Assembly: GCF_010730355.1 (NCBI RefSeq)
Contig: NZ_AP022576.1
Span: forward strand, 4,092,001 to 4,156,000
Reading direction: 5' to 3'
From: Mycobacterium florentinum
GTDB lineage: Bacteria > Actinomycetota > Actinomycetes > Mycobacteriales > Mycobacteriaceae
DNA: 64,000 nt
Part shown: positions 27,465 to 35,840 of the stretch, piece by piece
How positions within the stretch are numbered: the first letter of the stretch is position 1
Layout: every line of letters starts with the position of its first letter
Position numbers and translations under genes: made by a program
The notes under the pieces: model-generated
The model's database searches: none
What the model saw: only the letters and a program-made list of their open reading frames with translations
What the model was told of the DNA's origin: nothing

Positions 27465-27843
27465 CGTCGCGCCCGATCGTTGATTTGCCCAGCCCCCGTG
27501 ATCGATTCAGCAGCGCGATGCCTTCTTCGAGGTCCAGGGCGGTGTTCATGTCGTCGAAGGTCAGTCCCAGTTGGACCATCGCGAACGCGACCTCGGGGGA
27601 CAGGCCCACGATCACGGTGTCGGCGCCGCGCAGCCTGGTCATGTGCGCGATCGTGCGCAGTGAGCGTGCGGCAAAGGAATCCATCACGTCGATCGCGGTG
27701 ACGTCGACGATGATGCCCTGCGCTCTGAACCGGCTGACCCGCTCCATCAGGTCGTACCGCAGTCGTTCGGTGTCGGAGTCGGACAGGGCGGCCTGGACCG
27801 TGGCTATGAGGATCGAGCCCTGCTTCAGGATTGGTACTGGCAT
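27454..27843 (-). CDS. rsbS: RsbS-like STAS antagonist of the stressosome
   Basis: 129 residues, a single STAS domain (PILKQGSILIATVQAALSD onwards). Ser56 in VMDSFAARSLR matches the RsbT phosphorylation site of Bacillus RsbS. RsbS builds the stressosome core with RsbR and holds RsbT until phosphorylated. It lies 22 bp after rsbR. The last ten or so residues form a charged tail in the overlap with rsbT. Confidence 0.88.
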   Translation of the reverse strand: MPVPILKQGSILIATVQAALSDSDTERLRYDLMERVSRFRAQGIIVDVTAIDVMDSFAARSLRTIAHMTRLRGADTVIVGLSPEVAFAMVQLGLTFDDMNTALDLEEGIALLNRSRGLGKSTIGRDGGV

Positions 27844-27865
27844 ACGGTGCCCGTGTCAGTTGCGC

Positions 27866-28750
27866 TCACCCCGGTTGCTCGCCGGTGCGTGTGACTTCGT
27901 AGCCGAGCAGGCGCTCGGCTTCTTCGATACCACCCTGCAGGTCACCGACGGCGTTCATCTTCGACAGATCCAGGCCGATCGTCACCAGCGTGAGGGCGAT
28001 CTCCGAGGACAGGCCGGTGATGATCACGCTCGCACCCATCAGGCCGGACGCGTCGACGGTCTGCACCAGGTGGTTCGCCACGGTGGAGTCGATGGTCGGC
28101 ACACCGGTGATGTCGATGACGACGACTTTCGCGCGGTTGGCGCGGATGGCTCTGAGCAACTGCTCGGTGACCTGACGGGCGCGCTGACTGTCCAGCACAC
28201 CGATGATCGGCAGGATCAGCAGCTGCTCGCGCACCTGCAGCACCGGCGTGGACAGCTCGCGGATCGCCTCCTGCTGCTGGCGGATGATGCGCTCGCGTTC
28301 TTGCACGAACGACACGCCCACGGTGTTGGCGATGCGGTTGGCGGCCGGTTCGTACGCATCCAGCACCCGGTTCAGCATCTCGAACTCGGTTTGGTATTTC
28401 TCGAACAGTGAGCGCGCCAGCACGTCACGCAGCAGCAACACGATGCCGAGCACCTCGTCGGTTTCCACCCCTCGCGGGATGATGCGCTCGGACAGGTCGC
28501 GCGCGTAGGCCTGCAGCGCCTCGACGCTACCGGTCTCGAGCACCTCGACATAGTTGTCGTAGACGGCGGTCGCCTCGGAGAAGAGTTCCTCCGGCGTCAT
28601 CGCGGTCAGCAGTTCGGCCTCGGTGATTCTTCGGGCCCACTCTTCGCGCAGGACGGTGCGATTCTGCCGCAGGTGCTGCACTAGCTGTGGAAGCAGACCT
28701 TCGCTGGAAACACTGGCAGTGGTGGTGCTGGTGCTGCTGGAATCTGACAT
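27866..28750 (-). CDS. rsbR: RsbR-like stressosome co-antagonist
   Basis: 294 residues. The N-terminal domain (about 18-160) is the globin-like, non-haem RsbR sensor type and ends in a long helix (ERERIIRQQQEAIREL). The C-terminal STAS domain follows. Both positions of RsbT phosphorylation are kept: Thr168 in ELSTPVLQV and Ser222/Thr223 in VPTIDSTVANHL. It is the first gene of the rsb operon, with a Ser/Thr-rich leader of about 16 residues. It is transcribed away from rsfB across 159 bp that must hold both promoters. Confidence 0.88.
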   Translation of the reverse strand: MSDSSSTSTTTASVSSEGLLPQLVQHLRQNRTVLREEWARRITEAELLTAMTPEELFSEATAVYDNYVEVLETGSVEALQAYARDLSERIIPRGVETDEVLGIVLLLRDVLARSLFEKYQTEFEMLNRVLDAYEPAANRIANTVGVSFVQERERIIRQQQEAIRELSTPVLQVREQLLILPIIGVLDSQRARQVTEQLLRAIRANRAKVVVIDITGVPTIDSTVANHLVQTVDASGLMGASVIITGLSSEIALTLVTIGLDLSKMNAVGDLQGGIEEAERLLGYEVTRTGEQPG

Positions 28751-28909
28751 CTGGCCTCCCGTGTGCCGCGTCGCGCTCCGCAGTGCGCAGGTTCTATGGG
28801 GAGACTAGCCTGATTGGACGCGGGGCAGGTGTTGAGGTCTTCTTCTTCTCGCAGTTCGCAACGCAGGTTAGGCTTGCACCACAATTGAGGCCCGGACGAA
28901 GGATCGCCA

Positions 28910-29278
28910 TTGTCAGCTCCTGATTCGATTACCACGTTGGTTGCGGACCACGATGGGGTGTCCGTGGTCAGTGTCAGCGGTGAAATCGATTTGGTCACCG
29001 CTCCGGCCCTGGAGCAAGCCATCGGTGCGGTCGTAGCTGAAGGGCCGACGGCGCTGGTTATCGACCTGTCCGCGGTGGAGTTCCTCGGTTCGGTCGGGCT
29101 GAAGATCCTGGCGGCGACCTACGAGAAGCTCGGCAAGTCGGCGGAGTTCGGCGTGGTCGCGCGGGGTCCGGCGACCAGACGCCCGATCCACCTGACCGGT
29201 CTGGACAAGACGTTCCCGCTGTACCCGACGCTGGACGATGCGCTGACCGGCGTGCGCGACGGCAAACTCAACCGCTGA
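28910..29278 (+). CDS. rsfB: RsfB, anti-anti-sigma factor of the SigF pathway
   Basis: 122 residues from TTG 28910 (GAAGGA about 8 bases upstream). STAS domain with Ser61 in AVEFLGSVGLKIL, the regulatory serine known in M. tuberculosis RsfB (Rv3687c); the rest is highly similar in pattern (SGEIDLVTAPALEQAIG, RRPIHLTGLDKTF). Unphosphorylated RsfB binds the anti-sigma factor UsfX/RsbW and frees SigF. It stands head to head with the stressosome operon, whose PP2C effector could dephosphorylate it; this link is inference. Confidence 0.92.
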   Translation: MSAPDSITTLVADHDGVSVVSVSGEIDLVTAPALEQAIGAVVAEGPTALVIDLSAVEFLGSVGLKILAATYEKLGKSAEFGVVARGPATRRPIHLTGLDKTFPLYPTLDDALTGVRDGKLNR

Positions 29279-29369
29279 CGTCACCTCATCAGCGATAAGT
29301 CGCGTCAGGCTGTCGGTGCCGGCGCGCGGGTGCCGCGCTTGAGCCGTGTTCGGTGCGATGATCGCGCAC

Positions 29370-29555
29370 ATGGATGTCGACCGCCCGGAAGACGACCCGC
29401 GATGGCTCGGATTGGCGCTGACCGGGGTGACTGTCATCGTCTTCGTCGCGGTCGCCGGTACCACCGCGGGATTGATCGCGGGAGCGTGTGCGCTCGCGCT
29501 CTTCACCTGCTTTTGGTGGTTGCTCCCGCTGTCGCTGCGCACCCACGGCGGGTAG
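29370..29555 (+). CDS. Small two-helix membrane protein, Rv3686c-like position
   Basis: 61 residues from ATG 29370 (ATG 29358 and GTG 29346 are alternatives). A charged start, MDVDRPEDDPRW, is followed by two hydrophobic segments, LGLALTGVTVIVFVAVAGT and GLIAGACALALFTCFWWLL. No family can be named. It follows rsfB on the same strand, as Rv3686c follows Rv3687c, which supports it as a real gene. Confidence 0.5.
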   Translation: MDVDRPEDDPRWLGLALTGVTVIVFVAVAGTTAGLIAGACALALFTCFWWLLPLSLRTHGG

Positions 29556-29644
29556 TCGGCGGCCGTGTGCGTCAGACGTTGAACCAAGCGTACCCACTCA
29601 ACGTGAATGGTGTTAATCCGCAACACGATTCGTGAGGAGTTGGG

Positions 29645-29938
29645 ATGGCCTACCTCGTTGACCAGGCACGCACCGCGCGTGCTGGCGAAACCCCAAAAAA
29701 CAACGTCGTCATCATCGGTTTGGTCGCGGTCGCGCTCGCGACGGTCGCCCTGAGTGCCGAACTGTATGAGTTGGTGTTGGGCGACGTACGCATCGGATTG
29801 GTGGCGGCGATTCTCGCTGTCGTCTCCAGCGTTGCGGGGCTGGGCTGGCTGAACTATGGCCAGCGGCGTGCCCGCGGGGCGCAACCGCAGGTCGTAGCCC
29901 CGGGCTGGAGAACCCCGCGCCCTCGGCCGGGTCGCTGA
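29645..29938 (+). CDS. Small membrane protein of unknown function
   Basis: 97 residues with a good Shine-Dalgarno (GTGAGGAGTT) before ATG 29645. A polar start (MAYLVDQARTARAGETPKNN) precedes two membrane segments, VVIIGLVAVALATVALSAELY and IGLVAAILAVVSSVAGLGWL, and a basic Pro/Arg tail. Small membrane proteins of this shape occur in SigF-linked loci of mycobacteria, but the family is not recognised with confidence. A short inverted repeat, GTGTT-N7-AACAC, lies about 20 bp upstream. Confidence 0.65.
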   Translation: MAYLVDQARTARAGETPKNNVVIIGLVAVALATVALSAELYELVLGDVRIGLVAAILAVVSSVAGLGWLNYGQRRARGAQPQVVAPGWRTPRPRPGR

Positions 29939-30093
29939 TCGTGTTCGCTCGGCTGCGCGACGCGGAATTTTCGTTCGTGCAATTTTCTTATGTTTGACAC
30001 GGTGTGGGGCGCAGCGGAACGGGGTACCGCCACTGCCACGGGCGAGTACATCGGACCTGCGTCATCCCGCCACCCTGCGAGGAAGGTAAGCCC

Positions 30094-30387
30094 ATGAAGA
30101 CCGCAAGCGATTACGATGCACGTCGCGTGACCGACGCCGAGAACCAGGAGCCGGCCGAACTTCGCCAGCTGGAGTCGGGGCCGTCCACGGCGGTCGTCGA
30201 CGAGGACCCCAATGATGTGCACTTCTTCGAGCTGCCCGGCGCGGACTTGTCCGGCGAGGAATTGGCCGTGACGGTGATTCCGCAGCGCTCTGACGAGTTC
30301 ACCTGCTCGAGTTGCTTCCTGGTTCAGCACCGCCACCGGATGCTGCTGTCCAGCTCGGGGCGTCCCATTTGCACCGATTGTGCGTAG
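30094..30387 (+). CDS. DUF4193 small zinc-ribbon-like acidic protein
   Basis: 97 residues from ATG 30094 (GAGGAAGG upstream). The acidic N-terminal half (ESGPSTAVVDEDPNDVHFFELPGADLSGEELAV) and the C-terminal CSSC...CTDC pairs (about 73-76 and 93-96) match actinobacterial DUF4193. The four Cys could bind zinc as a small ribbon that contacts RNA or protein. Function unknown. Confidence 0.78.
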   Translation: MKTASDYDARRVTDAENQEPAELRQLESGPSTAVVDEDPNDVHFFELPGADLSGEELAVTVIPQRSDEFTCSSCFLVQHRHRMLLSSSGRPICTDCA

Positions 30388-30411
30388 TGCGTTGGGAAAT
30401 ACAATCGAAGG

Positions 30412-30792
30412 ATGCACGGCGTTTTAGTTTTTGACGGCCGGTGCGGAGTGTGCACCCGGGCGGTCAACGCGTTGGTTCGGTGGGATCGCACGGGCATGCT
30501 GCGCATCGAACCGATGCAGACACCCGGGATGGCGGACCGGCTCGGCGTTACCGACGAACGAATGCTCGAATCCGCATGGTGGGTGGATTCTTCCGGCGCG
30601 ATCTTGGCCGGGGCGCACGCGATGAACGCGGCCCTGTCCGCGGCGCTGGGCACGCGCGTTCCGCTGTGGATCTACCGGATCCCCGGCGTCGGCGCGGCGC
30701 AGAACGCCATCTACCACTGGGTTTCGGCGCACCGCTACCGTTTCCGCGGTGCGACGCCGCTGTGCGAGGCCGAACCGGAGCGTTGTGCGTAG
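30412..30792 (+). CDS. DCC-family (DUF393) thiol-disulfide protein
   Basis: 126 residues starting 24 bp after the DUF4193 gene. The DCC motif FDGRCGVCTRAV (about residues 7-18) at the end of the first strand defines the family, a thioredoxin-related fold with a CxxC pair; WDRTGMLRIEPMQTPG and a C-terminal helical part follow. Predicted to be a thiol-disulfide oxidoreductase; partners unknown. Confidence 0.85.
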   Translation: MHGVLVFDGRCGVCTRAVNALVRWDRTGMLRIEPMQTPGMADRLGVTDERMLESAWWVDSSGAILAGAHAMNAALSAALGTRVPLWIYRIPGVGAAQNAIYHWVSAHRYRFRGATPLCEAEPERCA

Positions 30793-30864
30793 TCGGCGTC
30801 CGGGTTGCCGTCGGCGTGAAATGCGTTCTGCACGTGAATTTTTCGACTCGACGCCGCGCGTGAT

Positions 30865-31431
30865 CTAGCTCTGCGCCCATTCCCGCCCGCAGGCGCGGCA
30901 CTGACGGGTGACGGTCGACCATTCCGGCTCGCCCTCGACGGGCTGGCGAACCAGATGGGTGGACTCGTCGCCGCAGCCGGGGCAGGTGCACCTTGCGAGG
31001 TACGGCTCGACGGGTTGCGCGTTCATCAGGTACAGGTTTTCCGCCCGCGCGAACGGCACGAGCGCCAGCTGTTCCGGGCGGGGGCCGGCTTGGGGAGTGT
31101 CGAACCACAAGAGGCCACAGACCACCATGGCCACCGCCCCGAAGATGGCCACGATGACCAGCGGGATGTTCCATGGCCAATTCGGCGGGATGGGCGTGAG
31201 CGCGAGAAACAGCATCACGGCGGAGACCAGGCAGCTGATGATTGTGCCGGGTTTGGCGAATCGGTAGCCGCCAACCTGCAGCGCCTCCCAGACGTCGAGC
31301 TCCTGTTGTCGTTGGGCGACCTCTAAAAGGGTTGGGTGGTAAGGGAATTCGTTGTTCGACCCGGGCCGGGGCATGTTGGTCCCGCGCAGACTCGTCTCGC
31401 GGCGCTCCCAGATAGGCCTGACCACCGCCAT
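30865..31431 (-). CDS. Two-helix membrane protein with C-terminal zinc ribbon
   Basis: 188 residues from ATG 31431. A TAAACT box ends 8 bases before that ATG, which fits a leaderless start; ATG 31374 with GGGA upstream is the alternative. Two membrane segments, TIISCLVSAVMLFLALTPI and IPLVIVAIFGAVAMVVCGLLWF, are followed by a soluble part with two Cys sets, ARCTCPGCGDE and QCRACGREW, likely a zinc ribbon. No known family; it is convergent with the DCC gene. Confidence 0.65.
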   Translation of the reverse strand: MAVVRPIWERRETSLRGTNMPRPGSNNEFPYHPTLLEVAQRQQELDVWEALQVGGYRFAKPGTIISCLVSAVMLFLALTPIPPNWPWNIPLVIVAIFGAVAMVVCGLLWFDTPQAGPRPEQLALVPFARAENLYLMNAQPVEPYLARCTCPGCGDESTHLVRQPVEGEPEWSTVTRQCRACGREWAQS

Positions 31432-31669
31432 GCGCGCCTAGTTTAGTGCGGGGTGGCCACCTCGGCGAGGCGACGAGGCGACGATTGCTGACCCGGCCGG
31501 CGGCCACGTGTGAGCGAGCCGATCGTGGCTCACCAGGTGTTAGCCGGACCGCTGGACGCCGCGACCGGCGCGGAACGGGCAGAGCAAATGCCGGCAAAAT
31601 TTCAGCACGGGCGATCCGAAACGCTTCGGCGAGAACTAATAGCTGATACAGGCCGTATTCCAATGATTC

Positions 31670-31702
31670 CTCAGCGATGACTCAGCGACGAATCTGTAGC
31701 GT
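31670..31702 (+). promoter_or_regulatory. Direct-repeat regulator site and -10 box upstream of the PPE pair
   Basis: CTCAGCG-ATGA-CTCAGCG (31670-31687), an 11-bp-period direct repeat typical of OmpR-family regulators. Nine bases later comes TAGCGT (31697-31702), a TANNNT -10 box, then 8 bases to a GTG. The same arrangement, with about 44 of 54 bases identical, lies before the COG4705 gene at 39189. Confidence 0.6.
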
Positions 31703-31710
31703 CGGGCGCT

Positions 31711-31965
31711 GTGAGCAACACCGGGGAGTGCTGCTCATTGATGACGATTTTCGCTCGCCGCGGGACCGGATCGATTTGCGACGGTCCGCTCGGCGGCCGG
31801 CACGAAGACCCGTGTGAAGCACCCGCCGACGCGCCACGACATCTAGTACGGAGACTGCCAATGAAACCCGATATCCACTCCGACCATCGCGCCGCGGCCT
31901 TTCAAGGTGTTGCTACCAGTGCGCGGTCTTTCCCGGACCCGTCTGCCGCCACCGCAATCCGTTAG
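31711..31965 (+). CDS. Possible leaderless small ORF, doubtful
   Basis: 84 codons from GTG 31711, which sits 8 bases after the TAGCGT -10 box, as the ATG of the paralogous promoter at 39189 does. The product (SNTGECCSLMTIFARRG at the start) is Cys/Arg/Asp-rich and resembles nothing known. An internal ATG at 31861 has GGAG 8 bases upstream and would give 34 residues. It may be only the leader left after the promoter was duplicated, so coding is uncertain. Confidence 0.25.
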   Translation: MSNTGECCSLMTIFARRGTGSICDGPLGGRHEDPCEAPADAPRHLVRRLPMKPDIHSDHRAAAFQGVATSARSFPDPSAATAIR

Positions 31966-31981
31966 GCGCCGAGGGGGAACC

Positions 31982-33178
31982 ATGCTGGATTTTGCGGCGT
32001 TACCGCCGGAAGTGAATTCGGCCAGAATCTATTCTGGACCAGGATCGGGGCCATTGCTGTCAGCTGCCGCCACGTGGTACGTGCTGGCCGCCGAAATGCG
32101 GTTAGCGGCAACAGCTTACAGTTCGGTGATCGGGGACCTGATCAGCGCAGGCTGGTATGGTCCGTCGTCGACCTCGATGTTCGCGGCGGCCGCGCCCTAT
32201 ATCGCGTGGCTCAACACCACTGCCGCGCAGGCCGAGCAGACCGGCATGCACGCCAACGCGGCCGCGAGCGCTTTCGAGGCTGCGTTCGCGATGACCGTCC
32301 CGCCGCCGGTCGTGGCGGCCAACCGCACGCTGCTGGCGAACCTGGTGGCTACCAACATCTTCGGGCAGAACACCCCGACGATCGCGGCCACCGAAGCCGA
32401 CTACGCCGAAATGTGGGCCCAGGATGCCGGAGCGATGAATGGCTACGCCATGGCGTCGAACTCCGCGGTACAGCTGACGCCGTTCACCTCGCCGCGGGCG
32501 AACATCACCCCCGACGCGCTGGCGGGACAAAATGAGGCCGTCTCCCAAGCGGTCAGCACGGCAGCCGGGAATGCGCGGTCGTTGGTGTCGGCCAATGGCG
32601 TCGCAGCAGATGACGCGAATGCTCTCGCTGCGGCACCCCAAGGATCCTTGACTGATTACCTGACGGGTCTGTTGGACGGGTCGGACAACAGCGCGCTCGG
32701 AAGCTTTCTGGGAAGCACCTTTTTCAGCAACTCGGTCGTCACCGGTGGGCTTGGCGGCGGTCCGTTCAACCCCCAAACCATCCTGGCATCGGCTGTGGGT
32801 GTGGGTGCTATGGGATCGAGCGCCACCATAATGTCGGGTCTGGAGGAGTTCGGCTTCGGCGCGGAAGGCGCCGGGACTGCCGCGCTGGCATCCAACACCG
32901 TCTCGTTGGGCGGCTTGTCCGGCGCATCGGCCGGGGTGGCCAACGCGCATCTGGTGGGGTCGATTTCGGTGCCACAGAGCTGGGTCGGTGCGGCCAACAT
33001 CACTGCAGCTCAAGCGGCGGCGCCGGTCACCGGGCTCAGTGACATCGGGTCATCCGCGGCGGGCGGGCCCGGCGGTGTCGCAGGGCCGCTGGGCGGTAGC
33101 GGCCGCAGGTTACGCCGCTCCATCCCCAGGTACGGGATTCGCCCCGTCGTCATCCCGCGTCCGCCGGCCGCCGGTTAA
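31982..33178 (+). CDS. PPE family protein, SVP subgroup
   Basis: 398 residues from ATG 31982 (GAGGGGGAA upstream). The PPE domain fills about 1-180: Pro-Pro-Glu at 8-10 ([19 protein letters not shown]), and the WYGPSS form of the WxG turn at about 58. The variable part ends with the SVP motif GSISVPQSW (about 327-335) and a short basic Pro-rich tail. PPE proteins are exported by type VII (ESX) secretion, usually with a PE partner and EspG chaperone; no PE gene is next to it here. About 16 bp ahead of a second PPE gene. Confidence 0.93.
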   Translation: MLDFAALPPEVNSARIYSGPGSGPLLSAAATWYVLAAEMRLAATAYSSVIGDLISAGWYGPSSTSMFAAAAPYIAWLNTTAAQAEQTGMHANAAASAFEAAFAMTVPPPVVAANRTLLANLVATNIFGQNTPTIAATEADYAEMWAQDAGAMNGYAMASNSAVQLTPFTSPRANITPDALAGQNEAVSQAVSTAAGNARSLVSANGVAADDANALAAAPQGSLTDYLTGLLDGSDNSALGSFLGSTFFSNSVVTGGLGGGPFNPQTILASAVGVGAMGSSATIMSGLEEFGFGAEGAGTAALASNTVSLGGLSGASAGVANAHLVGSISVPQSWVGAANITAAQAAAPVTGLSDIGSSAAGGPGGVAGPLGGSGRRLRRSIPRYGIRPVVIPRPPAAG

Positions 33179-33194
33179 TTTCAGGAGAAATGTC

Positions 33195-34397
33195 ATGTTG
33201 AATTTTGGGGCGTTACCGCCGGAAGTCAACTCGGCGAAGATGTACGCCGGCCCCGGGGCGGGATCAATGCTGGCGGCCGCGGCCGCATGGAATGCCATGG
33301 CCGCTGAATTACGGTCCGCAGCAACCAGTTACGATGCAGTCATCAGCTCACTGGTTAGCCAGGGGTGGCTGGGCCCGGCTTCGGCGAAGATGGCGGCTGC
33401 GGTACAGCCATACCTCGAGTGGCTGGGGACTACCGCAGTGGCGGCCGAGCGGGCCGGCGCACAGGCCAACGCGGCCGCCGCCGCATATGAGGCGGCGTTT
33501 GCCGCGACGGTGCCCCCGGCGGTCGTCGCGGCCAACCGCACGTTGCAAGCAAACCTGTTGGCAAGCAACATCTTCGGCCAGAACACCGGGGCGATCGCGG
33601 CCACCGATGCTCAGTACGGCGAGATGTGGGCACAGGATGCCTCGGCGATGACCAGCTACACCAGCGCGTCGTGCGCAGCCAGTGAGCTGGCGCCGTTCAG
33701 CCAACCGCAGTGCGACACCACCGCGGGCGCGACGGCCCTGCAGGCCGAGGCGGTCGACAACGCCATGGCGGCCCCGGCTGCGACTCAGGCGACCAATATC
33801 TGGGATTGGCTTGGCCTTTCGCCCAATTCGAATACGTCCACCGAGGGTCTTGCCGGCATCATGAACTTTTTCAGCAACTCCAACCAGAACCTGATCGGGG
33901 CTTTCCTCAACAACGCCTCCGTCTCGGGCCTGTCTAACGCCTTCACCACCAACGGGATCCTGAACCCGACGTCGTTTGTCGATTCGATGGTGACGATCAA
34001 CGGCCTGGGCGCAATAGGCGCAACCACGTCGGGGCTGGAGGATTTGGCCGCCGGCCTTGCCAGCGCGCCCGCGCTGGCGACGGCGGCGACGAACCTGCCC
34101 GGCGCGGCCGCGTCGGCGGCGTTAGGCGAGGCCAGCCTGGTGGGATCCCTATCGGTCCCGTCGAGTTGGGCCGGCGCCGGGGCGACCGTCAGCACAGTTG
34201 CCACGACGACTCGGATCGGGGCCGGGGCCTACCACGGCTTTGGCGCCGCCACCCCAATGGTGATGGAGGAGGTTGGGGCAGTGGGCATGCCCGGGGTGCC
34301 GCTGGCCGGCATTCCCGGTCCACACGAAGACGAATTCGCCGACCCTATCTACGGGTTCCGCCCCCGGGTCATCGGGCGCCCACCGGCCGCAGGTTAG
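33195..34397 (+). CDS. PPE family protein, SVP subgroup
   Basis: 400 residues from ATG 33195 (CAGGAGAAA upstream). It starts [19 protein letters not shown], has the WxG turn [26 protein letters not shown], and the SVP motif GSLSVPSSW (about 319-327), and ends [13 protein letters not shown], nearly the same tail as the upstream PPE. The two are tandem paralogues; similarity is highest in the PPE domain and the last 12 residues. Their secretion system is not encoded in the window. Confidence 0.93.
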   Translation: MLNFGALPPEVNSAKMYAGPGAGSMLAAAAAWNAMAAELRSAATSYDAVISSLVSQGWLGPASAKMAAAVQPYLEWLGTTAVAAERAGAQANAAAAAYEAAFAATVPPAVVAANRTLQANLLASNIFGQNTGAIAATDAQYGEMWAQDASAMTSYTSASCAASELAPFSQPQCDTTAGATALQAEAVDNAMAAPAATQATNIWDWLGLSPNSNTSTEGLAGIMNFFSNSNQNLIGAFLNNASVSGLSNAFTTNGILNPTSFVDSMVTINGLGAIGATTSGLEDLAAGLASAPALATAATNLPGAAASAALGEASLVGSLSVPSSWAGAGATVSTVATTTRIGAGAYHGFGAATPMVMEEVGAVGMPGVPLAGIPGPHEDEFADPIYGFRPRVIGRPPAAG

Positions 34398-34404
34398 GGG
34401 CCAG

Positions 34405-34719
34405 ATGAAAGCGCTTCTGGCAAGCGTCGTCGCCATGGTCGGCCTGGCCGCACCCGCTCACGCCGATCCCACCGACGATGCGTTTCTGGCCGCGCTCAGC
34501 AACGCGGGCATCACCTATCAGAGCCCGGACCGCGCGATCAAGGCGGGCCAAAAGGTTTGCGACTTGGCTAACGCAGGGACCTCGCAGCTTGACATCGTCC
34601 GGGACATCAAAGATCTCAACCCGGCCTTCACCATGGCCAAAGCCGCTCGGTTCGCCCACGCTGCCGCTGGTGCTTACTGCCCCGAACTCCTCGACACCGG
34701 CGGCAGCAGGAACCGATAA
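34405..34719 (+). CDS. DUF732 secreted small protein
   Basis: 104 residues from ATG 34405, 7 bp after the second PPE stop, so probably in the same operon. A signal peptide (MKALLASVVAMVGLAAPAHA, cleavage after Ala20) precedes the DUF732 domain DPTDDAFLAALSNAGITY with two Cys (KVCDLAN and GAYCPEL) expected to form a disulfide. DUF732 proteins are common exported mycobacterial proteins of unknown role. Confidence 0.88.
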   Translation: MKALLASVVAMVGLAAPAHADPTDDAFLAALSNAGITYQSPDRAIKAGQKVCDLANAGTSQLDIVRDIKDLNPAFTMAKAARFAHAAAGAYCPELLDTGGSRNR

Positions 34720-34725
34720 CGTCGG

Positions 34726-35559
34726 TCAGCCAGCACCGGGACCGGCATCGCGTGCTGCTCCCTCGGCCGCATCGGATTCCGACGACTCGGCGTCTTGCTC
34801 CGCGCCGGGATGCCGGCCCGGCCGCTGCGGCAGCACGATGATCAGGACGATGATCACGGCGGCGAGAGCCGCGGAAGCCAGCGGGCGGCTCAGGTTCAGT
34901 CCGCCGTGATCGACGGGCTTGTCGAGGAAATCCCCGACGGTCGCGCCGAGGGGCCGGGTCAGGATGAAGGCAATCCAGAACAAGGTGACGCGCGACATGT
35001 TGGTCCAGAAATACAGGCCTGCGACCACGAGCAACGCGACGCCGAACACCAGCGCACCGCCCTCGTACCCGAGCCCACCGTCGTCGGCGAGCCAATCGCC
35101 GAGCGCCGTGCCCAACGTCTGCGAAAAGGTGATGGTGGCCCAGTAGAACGCTTCGACTTTCGGCGTCGAGACGGTATTCACCGAGACAGTTCCCTCCGAC
35201 CAGTGCCAGAGCCCGAGGGTGGCCAGCAGCAGGAACAGCAGCAGGAGCGAGCCGCCCGCGTAGCCGATCCCGAGCGAACGGTCGGCGAAGTCGGCCAACA
35301 CGGTGCCGAAGGTCGTCGAGGCCACGATCGTGAGCCAGTACAGGACGGCATGGAAACGTTTGGCCCAAATCTGGGCGAAGACCAGTGCGATCAGCGTGCC
35401 GCCGAACAGGGCCACGCCCGCCAGATATCCCCAATCCAGCGTCATCGTGACGGTGTCGCCGCCCGTCTCGCCCAGCGTCGTCGCCAGCACCTTGATGACC
35501 CAAAAACCAAGGGTGACCGCCGGTACCTTGCTCAACGCGTGCTTCGTCATCTCGCTCAT
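34726..35559 (-). CDS. COG4705-type membrane protein (paralogue 1)
   Basis: 277 residues. About eight membrane segments form four similar units, each with a Thr-x-Gly-x3-(Gly/Ala)-Asp-like motif inside the membrane: TTLGETGGD (about 27-35), TTFGTVLADFAD, TLGTALGDWLAD and PLGATVGDFLD. The C terminus is a polar, acidic tail. The family is described only as a membrane-anchored protein; buried acidic residues in fourfold repeats suggest ion binding or transport (inference). Paralogue 2 is at 37924. It is divergent from the response regulator. Confidence 0.78.
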   Translation of the reverse strand: MSEMTKHALSKVPAVTLGFWVIKVLATTLGETGGDTVTMTLDWGYLAGVALFGGTLIALVFAQIWAKRFHAVLYWLTIVASTTFGTVLADFADRSLGIGYAGGSLLLLFLLLATLGLWHWSEGTVSVNTVSTPKVEAFYWATITFSQTLGTALGDWLADDGGLGYEGGALVFGVALLVVAGLYFWTNMSRVTLFWIAFILTRPLGATVGDFLDKPVDHGGLNLSRPLASAALAAVIIVLIIVLPQRPGRHPGAEQDAESSESDAAEGAARDAGPGAG

Positions 35560-35636
35560 GGGTGATCACCTGTCGATGTGCGGACCGTGTCGCGCCGCCG
35601 GCGCCTGCCGGTGCGATCTTCATACTTGCCGAGCCG

Positions 35637-35654
35637 AGTTGAGAAGACGCTGAG
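35637..35654 (-). promoter_or_regulatory. Direct-repeat site upstream of COG4705 paralogue 1
   Basis: On the minus strand: CTCAGCG-TCTT-CTCAACT, an 11-bp-period repeat whose second half matches 5 of 7 bases. It lies about 80 bp upstream of the start at 35559. It is the weakest of the four copies. Confidence 0.45.
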
Positions 35655-35695
35655 ACTCCGTATGGGGAAGCTGTGCACATGACGCTTAGACCGTC

Positions 35696-35713
35696 CTAAG
35701 CGCTTTCTCAGCG
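35696..35713 (+). promoter_or_regulatory. Direct-repeat site upstream of the response regulator gene
   Basis: CTAAGCG-CTTT-CTCAGCG, 11-bp period, 127 bp upstream of the regulator GTG at 35841. The bases before it form an inverted copy, CGCTTAG-ACCGTC-CTAAGCG. Autoregulation of the two-component system is the simplest reading. Confidence 0.6.
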
Positions 35714-35840
35714 TGCTCGTGCCACCGTGGTGCGATCGGGCCCGACCGTCGTGACATCGGGGAGTCGGCCTTGACGCACAGGCGCAAGATGATTGCCAGG
35801 GGTCTACCGGACTCGCGCCGATCAAGAAGGAGTCGAGCGG

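Larger units (their letters stand above)
31432..31981. other. 550-bp region without a firm gene upstream of the PPE genes
   Basis: It holds one direct-repeat promoter (31670-31702) and a doubtful 84-codon frame (31711-31965). I see no other convincing gene, RNA or hairpin. The first 200 bp are the presumed promoter side of the zinc-ribbon membrane gene. Confidence 0.5.
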
